This document shows positions 1 to 9,485 of a stretch of DNA of 64,000 nt, piece after piece. The stretch is taken from the NCBI GenBank assembly GCA_003712125.1, contig RHLF01000001.1, positions 496,001 to 560,000 on the forward strand, written 5' to 3'. Every line of letters begins with the position of its first letter. Position 1 is the stretch's first letter. The notes beneath the pieces were generated by a model. That model saw only the letters and a program-made list of their open reading frames with translations, made no database searches and was not told the origin of the DNA. A program made the position numbers and the translations under genes. The DNA comes from Allomuricauda sp. (GTDB taxonomy: Bacteria; Bacteroidota; Bacteroidia; Flavobacteriales; Flavobacteriaceae).

Positions 1-688
1 TTAGTTCGATGTAGTCCTCCGTGTGCTGATGGCGGTCGGTTTCAATAACCAATTCATCAATCGTGGTAGGGTGTTGTAACCGCCCAAATTGCATGAGACT
101 TCGCTTTGTAGGTGACGCAGGATTTCCACGAACCCTGGTTATGGTATAGGGGTTGAGTTTGTGCTTTTTTGCCAATTGAATGAAGTTCGTTTCCTCCGAA
201 AAGGGAAGGATCGTGGCAAATGTCCCTCTTGGGGTCAAAAGCTTGTCTACACCTTTAATCAAATCTTCTAGCGGCAATGCAAGGTTTTGTCGGGCCAGGT
301 CACGTGACTTGTTTCCACTGGACACATCTTCCGCATAAAAAGGAGGATTGGAAACAATTAAGTCGTAGGTATCGTCCATTTCATTATAAAATTCATGAAA
401 GGAGGCATGGTAACAAAACAGTCGATCGCCCCAAGGAGAAGCCTCAAAATTTTCGACACATTGCTCATAGGCACCTGCATCAAGTTCAATGGCATCTATG
501 GTTTCTGCCATGGATCGCTGCGCCAATTGAAGGGCCACAACCCCAGTTCCTGAGCCAATATCCAAAATCGCATTTGGGTTCGATGTTATAGCCGCCCAAG
601 CGCCCAACAATACACCATCTGTACCAATTTTCATGGCGCATTTGTCTTGGTGGATGGTAAACTGCTTGAATGTAAAAGGTTTTGACAT
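1..688 (-). CDS. trmN6: tRNA1(Val) (adenine(37)-N6)-methyltransferase, 3' end cut by window edge
   Basis: Class I SAM-dependent methyltransferase that would methylate A37 of tRNA-Val in the cytoplasm. The reading frame starts at the ATG at 688 (MSKPFTFKQFTIHQDKCAMK) and stays open to the window edge, so about 229 residues are visible and only the last few are missing. It shows the SAM-binding loop DIGSGTGVVALQLAQR and the N6-adenine catalytic motif SNPPF. These are the marks of the YfiC/TrmN6 family. The upstream sulfatase stop and this start overlap as TAATG, so the two are probably translated from one message. Family assignment is firm; the exact tRNA target is inferred from the family. Confidence 0.88.
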   Translation of the reverse strand, partial: MSKPFTFKQFTIHQDKCAMKIGTDGVLLGAWAAITSNPNAILDIGSGTGVVALQLAQRSMAETIDAIELDAGAYEQCVENFEASPWGDRLFCYHASFHEFYNEMDDTYDLIVSNPPFYAEDVSSGNKSRDLARQNLALPLEDLIKGVDKLLTPRGTFATILPFSEETNFIQLAKKHKLNPYTITRVRGNPASPTKRSLMQFGRLQHPTTIDELVIETDRHQHTEDYIEL

Positions 689-2115
689 TATTCGATACGT
701 CCGGGTTCTCGATTATTTATTCCCTTGGCACTGGTGAGGGCATCGCCCAACTCATTGCGCATACTATCTGCCAAGTGCATCATCTTGGTAACAATTTTGG
801 GGTTTTCATTCGCTACATTCAGGGTCTCTTCAGGGTCGTGGCTAAGGTTATAGAGTTCGTGCTTTTCGAGCGTGAATTGCCTATACAAACCGGGCAATCC
901 ATCTTTTCCGGGCAATTGTCCTTTCATACTTCTATAGGTATGCGGGGTGTACAATTTCCAATCCCCTTGCCGTACCGCATGTAATTCGTTGGTTTTGTAA
1001 TAAAAAAAGTAGGCCTCCTGAGGACTTTTGGTCGTTTCCCCCTTAAGCAACGGCCAGGCACTTTTTCCGTCAATCTTGAGGTCAGGCAGTGGTGCTCCCA
1101 CCACATCAGCTATGGTTGGCAACAGGTCGATGGCCATGATGGGCGCATCAATGGTTTTACCCCTCGGCAAACTGTCGGGATAAATGATCAGAAAAGGTTC
1201 GCGTTGACCTCCTTCCCATGCAGTACCTTTGCCCTCCCGAAAGGGCAAGGCGCTTCCTGCATGGTTGCCGTAAGACAACCAAGGTCCATTATCTGAAGTA
1301 AAAATTACCATGGTATTGTCAGCAATGGCATTGGCTTCGAGTGCCTGCATGATTTGGCCCACAGACCAGTCAAGCTCCATGATCACATCGCCATAAAGCC
1401 CCTGTTCCGACTTGCCTTTGAACCTTTCTGAAACAAACAGGGGTACATGGGGTTGCGGGTGCGGCACATAAAGAAAGAAGGGATTCGCCTTATTTCTTTC
1501 AATAAATTCTATACTTTTTTTTGTGATTTGAGCCGTTAGTTGAGATTGGTCGGTCAGCGTATCGATGACCTGCTCATTTTGGTACAAGGGTAAGGGGCCA
1601 AAGTTAAAAACGGTTCCCTGTTGCGGATGATACGGCCACATATCGTTCGAATAGGGAATACCAAACCATTCGTCAAATCCATGGGCGGTAGGCAAAAAAT
1701 TGGGATGGTCTCCCAAATGCCATTTTCCAAAAATGCCCGTGGCGTACCCTCGACTTTTCAATAACTCAGCCAAGGTGGTTTCATCAGGATTCAACCCTAT
1801 ATTGGCATTCGGCATCAACGCATTGTGTATGCCTATGCGATTGGGATAACACCCGGTAAGCAAAGCCGCTCGAGAGGCCGAACATACAGCTTGGGCCGCA
1901 TAGTAATTGGTTAATTTTAGGCCCTCGGCCGCCATTTGATCCAAATGGGGTGTGCTTATTTTTGAGCCAAATACACCAACATCTTGATAGCCTTGATCAT
2001 CGGTGAAGATGATCACAATATTGGGGAGGGTCGATTGTTTGGATAAAAGCTCATTTTCAGCCTTGCACGCAATTAAAAGACATAGAATGGGAAGAATCAA
2101 GCCAAAACGCGACAT
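688..2115 (-). CDS. Type I sulfatase, predicted lipoprotein
   Basis: Sulfate ester hydrolase of the alkaline phosphatase superfamily, probably acting on sulfated glycans outside the cytoplasm. Starting at the ATG at 2115 (a TTG lies three codons earlier) gives 475 residues with a lipoprotein signal ending LLIAC (Cys17). The N-terminal metal site is NIVIIFTDDQGYQD. The formylglycine motif is CSASRAALLTG (Cys78), in the C-x-A-S-R variant rather than the commoner C-x-P-S-R. GKWHLGD and TSDNGPW are further family blocks. The Cys type needs a formylglycine-generating enzyme, which is not in the window. It sits alone between rimM and trmN6, not in a polysaccharide locus, so the substrate cannot be named. 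Confidence 0.9.
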   Translation of the reverse strand: MSRFGLILPILCLLIACKAENELLSKQSTLPNIVIIFTDDQGYQDVGVFGSKISTPHLDQMAAEGLKLTNYYAAQAVCSASRAALLTGCYPNRIGIHNALMPNANIGLNPDETTLAELLKSRGYATGIFGKWHLGDHPNFLPTAHGFDEWFGIPYSNDMWPYHPQQGTVFNFGPLPLYQNEQVIDTLTDQSQLTAQITKKSIEFIERNKANPFFLYVPHPQPHVPLFVSERFKGKSEQGLYGDVIMELDWSVGQIMQALEANAIADNTMVIFTSDNGPWLSYGNHAGSALPFREGKGTAWEGGQREPFLIIYPDSLPRGKTIDAPIMAIDLLPTIADVVGAPLPDLKIDGKSAWPLLKGETTKSPQEAYFFYYKTNELHAVRQGDWKLYTPHTYRSMKGQLPGKDGLPGLYRQFTLEKHELYNLSHDPEETLNVANENPKIVTKMMHLADSMRNELGDALTSAKGINNREPGRIE

Positions 2116-2167
2116 AAAAAGCAATTAGCAACACCTTCAAAGATACGCAACCGAACGTCAGGTGATA

Positions 2168-2695
2168 CTAGCCAAGGTAAAGGTCGATTAGGCCCTCTGG
2201 TGTTTTTACATGAATTTCTTGATGCTCCCGGTCCACCTTAATGATAATGTCATCAGAAATTGGAATCAACAATTCCTTTCCATCCTTGAGTACTTCAAAA
2301 AGGTCTTGGGAAGCAGCATCATTAATGGATTGGATAATACCGATATGCCCATGCTTCGCATCGACCAGAGAGAAGCCAACCACCTCATGAAAGTAAAATT
2401 GATTGCCCGTGAGTTTGGGAAGTAAGGTCAGGGGTAAATAAATTTCGCTTCCCATGATTTTGTCGGCAGCCTGTTCATCCTTTACATCCTCAAAATCGAT
2501 TCGGAGCAGGTTTGACTTGTGCAGTCTGCAGCGCTCAATAAAAAATGGAACCAAGTTTTGTCCTATTCGAACAAAAACTGATTCCATGTTTTGATACATT
2601 TCAGGTTCATCGGTATCTAGTTTTACCAGTACCTCCCCTTTAAAACTGTATTTTGAAACGATTTTGCCGAGGTAAAAGCAATCCTCTATGCGCAT
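2168..2695 (-). CDS. rimM: Ribosome maturation factor RimM
   Basis: Assists assembly of the 30S head domain and binds ribosomal protein S19. The 175-residue product has the usual two parts: an N-terminal RimM beta-barrel (YLGKIVSKYSFKGEVLVKLD) and a C-terminal PRC barrel containing LLIPISDDIIIKVD. It follows rpsP by 10 bp, the classical rpsP-rimM order, and is almost certainly in the same transcript. Length is normal for the family. The ATG at 2695 is the only reasonable start. Confidence 0.96.
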   Translation of the reverse strand: MRIEDCFYLGKIVSKYSFKGEVLVKLDTDEPEMYQNMESVFVRIGQNLVPFFIERCRLHKSNLLRIDFEDVKDEQAADKIMGSEIYLPLTLLPKLTGNQFYFHEVVGFSLVDAKHGHIGIIQSINDAASQDLFEVLKDGKELLIPISDDIIIKVDREHQEIHVKTPEGLIDLYLG

Positions 2696-2705
2696 CGTTA
2701 CTACT

Positions 2706-3356
2706 TTATTCTTCTTCTGAGCTTGCCTCTTCTGCTTTTGCCTCAGTTGCTGGAGCTTCTTCCTTTGCCTCCTCAGCAGGAGCAGCCTCTTCTGAAGCAG
2801 GTGCTTCTTCTTTCACCTCTTCAGCTACAGCTTGAGTTTCTTCTGCAGCAGCCTCGGCTACCTCAGCAGTAGCTTCCTCAGCAGCTGGTGCCTCTTCTGC
2901 CTCAGGCTCTGGTTGAGCTGCGGCAATACGCTTTTCATTGGCTTCCTTTTCAGCTTCCAATGCTTTGGCACGTGCCTCAGCTTCGGCCTTGCTCAAACCA
3001 TCTTTTTTGGCTTGAACCTTAGCCTCTTTTTCTTGTAACCAGGCAGCAAACTTTTTCTCCGCATCCTCCTCAGAAAATGCACCTTTGGCAACCCCACCAA
3101 GCAAGTGCTTCTTCATCATAACACCTTTATAGCTTAAGATGGCTCTTGCGGTATCTGTAGGTTGTGCACCGTTTTGCAACCACTTTACCGAACCGTCTAC
3201 ATCAATATTGATGGTGGCCGGATTGGTATTGGGATTATAGGTGCCCAATTTTTCCAAAAATTTACCGTCTCTTTTTGATCTTGAATCTGCAGCAACGATC
3301 CAGTAGAATGGTTTTCCTTTTTTACCATGGCGTTGCAATCTAATCTTTACTGGCAT
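2706..3356 (-). CDS. rpsP: 30S ribosomal protein S16 with long Glu/Ala-rich C-terminal tail
   Basis: S16 binds 16S rRNA in the 30S body. The first 80 or so residues are ordinary S16 ([20 protein letters not shown], then [19 protein letters not shown]). The rest, to residue 216, is a low-complexity extension: first a charged, probably helical Lys/Glu/Ala stretch, then repeated EEAPA/EEA-like units ending in EEE. Bacterial S16 is usually 80-100 residues, so more than half of this protein is extension. Long acidic S16 tails are common in Flavobacteria. First gene of the rpsP-rimM unit, with a clear Bacteroidota promoter at 3428-3457. Confidence 0.96.
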   Translation of the reverse strand: MPVKIRLQRHGKKGKPFYWIVAADSRSKRDGKFLEKLGTYNPNTNPATINIDVDGSVKWLQNGAQPTDTARAILSYKGVMMKKHLLGGVAKGAFSEEDAEKKFAAWLQEKEAKVQAKKDGLSKAEAEARAKALEAEKEANEKRIAAAQPEPEAEEAPAAEEATAEVAEAAAEETQAVAEEVKEEAPASEEAAPAEEAKEEAPATEAKAEEASSEEE

Positions 3357-3427
3357 ATCACATTAATTTGTAGGGTGCCCGACCCCGGTTATTAATTCAT
3401 TTCAAAGCTTTGCGTTCAAAGCGGGTG

Positions 3428-3457
3428 CAAATATAGTGCGAATCCTTAATTCTACAA
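3428..3457 (-). promoter_or_regulatory. Promoter of rpsP (Bacteroidota -33/-7 type)
   Basis: On the minus strand the -7 element TATATTTG (3428-3435) is preceded after 19 bp by TTG (3455-3457). This matches the Bacteroidota consensus TTTG-N(17-23)-TAnnTTTG. It lies 72 bp upstream of the rpsP start, in the gap shared with the divergent dnaE. Confidence 0.7.
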
Positions 3458-3558
3458 GGTTCAACAACACTTTTTTTAGCCGTTCATAACTCTTTACAAC
3501 TCCTTTTTCCCCAACTAGTGGTTTTACCTATTTTTATTCATTGATTTTTTGACAGCCT

Positions 3559-6500
3559 ATGTACCTCATTTTTGATACAGAAACTACCGGTTTACCCAAA
3601 CGCTGGGACGCCCCTATCACCGATACGGAAAACTGGCCGCGTTGCGTGCAACTGGCTTGGCAGTTGCATGATGAATTGGGCAATCTGGTAGAACAACAAG
3701 AGTTTTTGATCAAACCCGAAGGATTTAATATCCCTTATGAGTCTGAACAGATCCACGGTATCTCAACAGCACTGGCTGAACAAGAGGGGGTGCTTCTTGC
3801 CGAAGTTTTGGATGCTTTCAATGAGGCGCTGGCCCAAACCAAATTTGTTGTGGGTCAAAATGTAGATTTTGACATCAAGGTCATGGGTTGCGAATTTCAT
3901 CGCGAAGGAGTTGAGAACCCCCTACAAACACTTCCGGTTTTAGACACCTGTACCGAAGCCACTGCTGAACTGTGCCAAATTCCAGGGGGTCGCGGAGGCA
4001 AGTTCAAATTACCAACCCTTACCGAGTTGCACCAACATCTTTTTGGCGCACCTTTTGCCGAGGCCCACAATGCCTCTGCCGACGTGGAAGCCACCACCCG
4101 ATGTTTCTTGGAATTGGTTCGAAGGCAACATTTTTCGATCAAGGAATTGGATGTACAGCCTGACTATTTTGAGCGATTCTCAGCGGCGAACCCAAAGGAA
4201 ATTGAACGCATTGGCCTCAAACACATCAATCTTAAGGAAGCATCAAAAAAAATCGCGGATGCGCTCTGGAAGAACGATACGGAGGAAATCTCTCAAAAAG
4301 AACTTAATGAAAATGCAAAAAACCTAGAGGACCTAGATTTTGTGCATTTGCATAACCACACGCAGTTTTCGGTGCTGCAATCAACCATGAGCACCAAGGA
4401 ATTGGTAAAACAGGCCGCCAGTGCAAAAATGCCTGCGGTGGCGATTACCGATCATGCCAATATGATGGGGGCCTTTCATTTCGTAAAAGAGATCAAGGCG
4501 CATAACAAGAGCGTCAAACAAAAGCTCGAAGCGGCAAAAGAAAATGGGGAAGTGGTTGCAGACAGGGAAATTGTTCCCATACTGGGTTGCGAATTTTACG
4601 TTTGTGAAGATCATGCAAATAAATCGGTCAAGGATTACGGCTACCAAATTGTGCTACTAGCCAAAAACAAACAAGGGTATCACAACCTGATCAAAATGGC
4701 CTCTTTGGCCTATACCGATGGCTTTTACTATGTACCCAGAATTGACAGGGAAATTATCAAAAAACACAAGGATAATCTCATTGTGCTTTCTGGAAACCTA
4801 TATGGCGAGGTACCCGGAAAAATTTTAAATGTTGGTGAAAAACAGGCCGAAGAAGCGCTACTCTGGTGGAAGGAAGAATTTGGTTCCGATTTTTATTTGG
4901 AAATCATGCGTCATGGGCAAGAAGATGAAGATCGGGTAAACCAGGTCTTGGTTCAATTTGCCAAAAAACATGAGGTGAAGTTGGTTGCCACCAACAATAA
5001 TTATTATGGTAAAAAAGAAGACGCAGAGGCACACGATATTCTACTTTGCGTTAAAGATGGAGAAAAGGTCTCTACCCCTATAGGTCGGGGACGCGGGTAT
5101 CGCTATGGCCTGCCCAATCAAGAATACTATTTCAAGTCTTCTGACGAGATGAAGACCCTTTTCAAAGATTTGCCAGAGGCCATACTCAATCTAGCGGAAA
5201 TCGTAAGCAAAATAGAACCCTTTGATCTGGCCCGCGATGTACTGCTTCCCAAATTCGATATTCCTGAGCAGTTTATGGTTGCCGAAGACCAGCATGATGG
5301 GGGCAAACGTGGAGAAAACTCCTATTTAAAACACATTACCTACAAAGGTGCCGAAGAACGCTATGGCGAGGTCACCAAAGAAATTTCGGAGCGTATCGAT
5401 TTTGAGCTGAAAACCATCGAAAACTCAGGCTACCCAGGTTATTTCTTGATTGTGGAGGATTTTATTCGAGAAGCCCGAAATATGGGAGTTTCCGTTGGTC
5501 CGGGTCGAGGCTCCGCAGCGGGGTCGGTAGTGGCCTACTGCTTAAAAATCACCAACATCGACCCCCTGAAATACGATCTACTTTTTGAGCGTTTTTTGAA
5601 TCCTGATCGGGTATCGATGCCCGATATCGACATTGATTTTGATGATGAGGGACGTGGAAAGGTCATGGATTATGTGATCAATAAATACGGCTCCAATCAG
5701 GTCGCCCAAATCATCACTTACGGTACCATGGCCGCCAAATCATCTATTCGAGATACGGCCAGGGTATTGGACCTACCCTTGAACGATGCCGACCGCATAG
5801 CCAAGTTGATTCCCACCATGGGAAAACTGAACAAAATATTTGGCAAGGAAACGGCAGAATTAAAAAAGATGTTCAGGGCAGATGACATGTTGAAAGTAAA
5901 TGAGCTTCTCAATATTTCAGAAACCGATGACCTTGAAGGGCGTACCGTAAATATGGCCCGCGTATTGGAAGGCTCGTTGCGAAATACTGGCATACATGCC
6001 TGCGGAGTCATTATCACGCCTGATGACATTACCAACTTTGTGCCCGTAGCCACGGCCAAAGATTCTGACCTGTACGTCACCCAATTCGATAACTCTGTGG
6101 TTGAAAGTGCCGGTTTGCTGAAAATGGACTTTCTTGGGCTCAAGACCTTGACACTGATAAAGGACACGGTTAAAATCATAAAGGCCAGAACCGGTGTTGA
6201 ATTGGTACCCGATGAGTTTCCCTTGGATGATGCCAAAACCTACGAATTGTTCCAACGGGGAGATACAGTAGGCATATTCCAATACGAATCTCCTGGCATG
6301 CAAAAACACCTTAAAAACCTGAAACCTTCGGTTTTTGATGACTTGATTGCCATGAACGCCCTATACCGACCCGGACCCATGGAATACATACCGAGTTTCA
6401 TCGCCCGTAAACATGGGGAGGAAGAAATAAGCTATGACCTTCCTGAAATGGAAGAATACCTGAAGGATACCTATGGCATTACGGTATATCAAGAACAGGT

Positions 6501-7947
6501 CATGCGCTTGTCACAAAAATTGGCAGGATTCTCAAAAGGCGATGCCGATGTACTGCGAAAGGCCATGGGAAAAAAGATTTTTGCACTGCTGCAAAAACTA
6601 AAGCCCCAGTTTTTGGATGGTGGAGAGAAAAATGGGCATCCACGTGACATCCTAGAAAAAATTTGGAAAGATTGGGAAGCCTTTGCCTCATATGCCTTTA
6701 ATAAAAGCCACTCTACCTGTTATGCTTACATCGCCTATCAAACGGCCTATCTAAAAGCGCACTATCCGGCAGAATATATGGCATCGGTACTTTCGAACAA
6801 TATGAACGATATTAAGCAGGTCACCTTCTTTATGGAAGAATGCAAACGTATGGGACTCGAAGTTTTGGGACCAGATGTAAACGAATCGTATTATAAGTTC
6901 GCCGTAAATAAAGACAATGCCATACGGTTTGGCATGGGTGCCATTAAAGGGGTAGGGCGCTCTGCAGTTCGTTCAATTGTAGATGAACGCAAAGAAAATG
7001 GTTCGTACAAATCCGTCTTTGATATTGCAAAACGGGTCGACCTAAGGGCCGCCAACAAAAAGGCCTTTGAAAATTTAGCCTTGGCAGGTGGGTTTGATTC
7101 TTTTGGTCTCACCCACAGGGCGCAGTATTTTCACGAAGAGGGTGACGGTGTCAGCTTCTTGGAAAAAGTGATTCGCTACGGAGCCAAGTTCCAGGAAAAT
7201 GAGAATTCCTCCCAAGTAAGCCTTTTTGGTGATGCGAGCGAGGTGCAAATACCAGAGCCGGTGGTACCTCCTTGCGAGGAGTGGGGCACTATGGAAAAAC
7301 TTCGAAAAGAAAAGGAAGTGGTCGGCATTTATATTTCAGGTCACCCCTTGGACGATTTCAAAAAAGAAATCGATGCTTTTTGCAACACCAGTGTCTCTGT
7401 TTTTTCCAATGAATTGGATTCCTATGTCAACCGCGAACTTTCGTTTGCCGGTGTCATTACCGACGTGCAACATCGGGTATCGAAAAATGGCAAAGGTTGG
7501 GGCATTCTCACCCTCGAGGACTATACCGACTCACATGAGTTTCGAATATTTGGAGAAGAGTACCTGAAGTTCCGACATTTTATGATGGTCAATTCCTTCG
7601 TATACGTAAAGGCTTTTGTTCGCGAGGGTTGGGTGAATCGAGAAACAGGCAAAAAGGGAGAGCCCCGATTGCAGTACAATGACTTCAAACAATTGCAAGA
7701 TGTGATGGATAGCTATGCCAAAAAACTGACCATCAAACTCGATGTATCGGCCCTGCAGGAAAAACGAATCAAAGAACTGAAAAAGACATTGACCTCACAT
7801 AAGGGGAATCACCCCCTAAATTTTGTGGTTTACGAGATGCAAGACGAAATAAAACTAAATCTCTCAAGCAGGAAACAAAAGGTGAACATCTCAAGCGAAC
7901 TGCTCAACGTACTGGAAGAACAGGATGTTCACTACAAGTTGAACTGA
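3559..7947 (+). CDS. dnaE: DNA polymerase III alpha subunit with N-terminal DEDDh exonuclease domain
   Basis: Replicative polymerase of 1462 residues. Residues 1-200 form a DnaQ-like 3'-5' exonuclease: Exo I YLIFDTETTG (D6, E8), Exo II VVGQNVDFD, Exo III AHNASADVEA. A linker leads to the PHP domain at about 260 (FVHLHNHTQFSVLQS). The polymerase palm carries GPGRGSAAGS and the catalytic acidic motif PDIDIDFDD at 688-696 (D691 and D693 match E. coli D401/D403). An OB fold near residues 1290-1370 (ELSFAGVITDVQHR) follows. E. coli DnaE is 1160 residues without the exonuclease. Unlike PolC, the exonuclease is at the N terminus and not inserted into PHP. Proofreading therefore looks built in. Divergent from rpsP. 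Confidence 0.95.
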   Translation: MYLIFDTETTGLPKRWDAPITDTENWPRCVQLAWQLHDELGNLVEQQEFLIKPEGFNIPYESEQIHGISTALAEQEGVLLAEVLDAFNEALAQTKFVVGQNVDFDIKVMGCEFHREGVENPLQTLPVLDTCTEATAELCQIPGGRGGKFKLPTLTELHQHLFGAPFAEAHNASADVEATTRCFLELVRRQHFSIKELDVQPDYFERFSAANPKEIERIGLKHINLKEASKKIADALWKNDTEEISQKELNENAKNLEDLDFVHLHNHTQFSVLQSTMSTKELVKQAASAKMPAVAITDHANMMGAFHFVKEIKAHNKSVKQKLEAAKENGEVVADREIVPILGCEFYVCEDHANKSVKDYGYQIVLLAKNKQGYHNLIKMASLAYTDGFYYVPRIDREIIKKHKDNLIVLSGNLYGEVPGKILNVGEKQAEEALLWWKEEFGSDFYLEIMRHGQEDEDRVNQVLVQFAKKHEVKLVATNNNYYGKKEDAEAHDILLCVKDGEKVSTPIGRGRGYRYGLPNQEYYFKSSDEMKTLFKDLPEAILNLAEIVSKIEPFDLARDVLLPKFDIPEQFMVAEDQHDGGKRGENSYLKHITYKGAEERYGEVTKEISERIDFELKTIENSGYPGYFLIVEDFIREARNMGVSVGPGRGSAAGSVVAYCLKITNIDPLKYDLLFERFLNPDRVSMPDIDIDFDDEGRGKVMDYVINKYGSNQVAQIITYGTMAAKSSIRDTARVLDLPLNDADRIAKLIPTMGKLNKIFGKETAELKKMFRADDMLKVNELLNISETDDLEGRTVNMARVLEGSLRNTGIHACGVIITPDDITNFVPVATAKDSDLYVTQFDNSVVESAGLLKMDFLGLKTLTLIKDTVKIIKARTGVELVPDEFPLDDAKTYELFQRGDTVGIFQYESPGMQKHLKNLKPSVFDDLIAMNALYRPGPMEYIPSFIARKHGEEEISYDLPEMEEYLKDTYGITVYQEQVMRLSQKLAGFSKGDADVLRKAMGKKIFALLQKLKPQFLDGGEKNGHPRDILEKIWKDWEAFASYAFNKSHSTCYAYIAYQTAYLKAHYPAEYMASVLSNNMNDIKQVTFFMEECKRMGLEVLGPDVNESYYKFAVNKDNAIRFGMGAIKGVGRSAVRSIVDERKENGSYKSVFDIAKRVDLRAANKKAFENLALAGGFDSFGLTHRAQYFHEEGDGVSFLEKVIRYGAKFQENENSSQVSLFGDASEVQIPEPVVPPCEEWGTMEKLRKEKEVVGIYISGHPLDDFKKEIDAFCNTSVSVFSNELDSYVNRELSFAGVITDVQHRVSKNGKGWGILTLEDYTDSHEFRIFGEEYLKFRHFMMVNSFVYVKAFVREGWVNRETGKKGEPRLQYNDFKQLQDVMDSYAKKLTIKLDVSALQEKRIKELKKTLTSHKGNHPLNFVVYEMQDEIKLNLSSRKQKVNISSELLNVLEEQDVHYKLN

Positions 7948-8019
7948 CCATAGTTTTTCACAATGACTTTATAATCAAAACAAATGTGTCTCAGGTAAGG
8001 AAACACCTCTTTAAATGAC

Positions 8020-8027
8020 TAAATTTG
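8020..8027 (+). promoter_or_regulatory. -7 promoter element of trxA
   Basis: TAAATTTG matches TAnnTTTG, 22 bp before the trxA ATG. I see no convincing -33 TTG at the expected spacing, so only the -7 box is called. Confidence 0.45.
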
Positions 8028-8049
8028 CGAACAATAAATTAATAATAAA

Positions 8050-8367
8050 ATGGCACTGGAAATAACAGACGCAACTTTTGATGAAGTTGTATTGAAAAGT
8101 GATAAACCTGTAGTAGTTGACTTTTGGGCAGCATGGTGCGGTCCCTGTCGTATGGTAGGTCCGATCATTGATGAAGTAAGTCAAGAATATGATGGTAAAG
8201 CAGTTGTTGGAAAGGTTGACGTTGATGCCAATCAGCAATTTGCTGCAAAATATGGTGTGCGAAACATCCCTACAGTTTTGGTTTTTAAAGATGGCGAAAT
8301 TGTAACCCGTCAAGTAGGAGTTTCACCAAAGAAAGTTTATACCGATGCGATTGATGCATTGCTATAA
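8050..8367 (+). CDS. trxA: Thioredoxin
   Basis: Cytoplasmic disulfide reductase of 105 residues, a full-length thioredoxin fold. The active site is WAAWCGPCRMVGP and the cis-proline loop is RNIPTVLVFKDGE. It has its own -7 element upstream and a strong terminator (8393-8425) just after it, so it looks monocistronic. It could serve as the electron donor for the arsenate reductase encoded at 45507, which is of the thioredoxin-coupled type; that link is inference. Confidence 0.97.
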   Translation: MALEITDATFDEVVLKSDKPVVVDFWAAWCGPCRMVGPIIDEVSQEYDGKAVVGKVDVDANQQFAAKYGVRNIPTVLVFKDGEIVTRQVGVSPKKVYTDAIDALL

Positions 8368-8392
8368 GAATTAGTTTAAGTTAAGTTTTGCA

Positions 8393-8425
8393 AAAGGCTT
8401 GGTGTTAACCAAGCCTTTTTCTTTT
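8393..8425 (+). terminator. Rho-independent terminator after trxA
   Basis: Perfect 11-bp stem (AAAGGCTTGGT at 8393-8403, its complement at 8408-8418) with loop GTTA, followed by a T-rich tract. Confidence 0.9.
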
Positions 8426-8438
8426 ATCTTGGTTGTAG

Positions 8439-9368
8439 ATGAATATCAAATCAGAACTTCAGAAAGCAAAACTGTTCCAAAATTTAGAGCTTTTGGCCAA
8501 CCAGGTGGTTGAGGGTTTTATCAATGGAATACACAAAAGCCCCTTCCATGGGTTTTCTGCTGAGTTCGCGGAACATAAAATCTACAACACAGGAGAAAGC
8601 ACCAAACATATCGACTGGAAACTTTTCGCCCGTACTGACAAACTGTATACAAAACGATACGAAGAAGAGACCAACCTGCGCTGCCATATGATTTTGGACA
8701 ATTCCTCTTCGATGCATTATCCCAAAATCGATAAGCAGTCCATCGATAATTTGAATAAAATAGGCTTTGGTGTTTTGGCAATCGCGGCCTTAATGAATAT
8801 TCTTAAAAAACAGCGTGATGCCGTTGGCATGAGTATTTATTCCGATAGCTATACGTTTTCGGTGAATGAAAAAAGTAGCGAACGACACTTTCAAATGTTG
8901 TTGGACAAACTGAATGCCGTCACCGCTGACAACAAGGAAAACAAAACCACCAAAACCTACGAGTACCTGCATCAAATAGCTGAAAAAATACACCGGCGCA
9001 GCCTGATCATCTTGTTTTCAGATATGTTCCAGACCGAGGTTGAAGAAAACCAATTGTTTGAAGCCCTTCGGCATTTGAAGTACAACAAACATGAGGTAGT
9101 GCTTTTTCATTTGTTGGATTATGAACATGAGCTGAATTTTTCATTTGATAACGCACCAAAGCGATTCATTGATGTGGAGACCAATCAACATATCGATTTG
9201 TATGCAGACACCATCAAATCGGCTTACCATGAAGAAGTACAACGCTATATGAAACAATTACAGCTTCGATGTGCCCAGTACCGAATCAAATATGTGGGTG
9301 TAGATGTGCGCTCTGATTTTTCTTCCGTATTGAACACCTTCATGGTAGAGCGGCAAAAGTTTGTTTGA
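8439..9368 (+). CDS. DUF58 domain protein (vWA-like, MoxR-associated family)
   Basis: 309-residue soluble protein with the DUF58 signature FAEHKIYNTGESTKHIDWKL, then ARTDKLYTKRYEEE, and a vWA-like metal-site motif DNSSSM (D-x-S-x-S). Family members usually sit beside a MoxR AAA+ ATPase and BatA/BatB genes and are thought to help assemble or regulate protein complexes. No MoxR or Bat gene is next to it here, so this copy is a solo. It starts only 14 bp after the trxA terminator and is followed by the tRNA-Asp promoter. Function beyond the family is unknown. Confidence 0.85.
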   Translation: MNIKSELQKAKLFQNLELLANQVVEGFINGIHKSPFHGFSAEFAEHKIYNTGESTKHIDWKLFARTDKLYTKRYEEETNLRCHMILDNSSSMHYPKIDKQSIDNLNKIGFGVLAIAALMNILKKQRDAVGMSIYSDSYTFSVNEKSSERHFQMLLDKLNAVTADNKENKTTKTYEYLHQIAEKIHRRSLIILFSDMFQTEVEENQLFEALRHLKYNKHEVVLFHLLDYEHELNFSFDNAPKRFIDVETNQHIDLYADTIKSAYHEEVQRYMKQLQLRCAQYRIKYVGVDVRSDFSSVLNTFMVERQKFV

Positions 9369-9380
9369 GCACAAAAAAAT

Positions 9381-9412
9381 TTTGTCGAAACCGAAAAGTG
9401 AATGTATATTTG
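9381..9412 (+). promoter_or_regulatory. Promoter of tRNA-Asp
   Basis: TTTG (9381-9384), 20-bp spacer, TATATTTG (9405-9412): a near-perfect Bacteroidota promoter. The transcript would have a leader of about 65 nt before the tRNA. Confidence 0.75.
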
Positions 9413-9485
9413 CCCGCGCTTTCATAAGGCGTTGAACAAGATTTGAATCCCGCTGTTGCGCGAGTCTTTTTAAGATAAAATCATT

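Noticed and set aside
2653-3038. Plus-strand Ser/Ala-rich and Phe/Leu-rich frames opposite rpsP
   Set aside because: Mirror of the low-complexity Glu/Ala tail codons of S16; no independent evidence.
5718-6309. Long minus-strand frames opposite dnaE
   Set aside because: Antisense shadows of a conserved polymerase gene; no family-like motifs.
8011-8313. 100-codon minus-strand frame opposite trxA
   Set aside because: It overlaps a complete thioredoxin and its -7 promoter box; Cys/Phe/Asn-rich with no motif.
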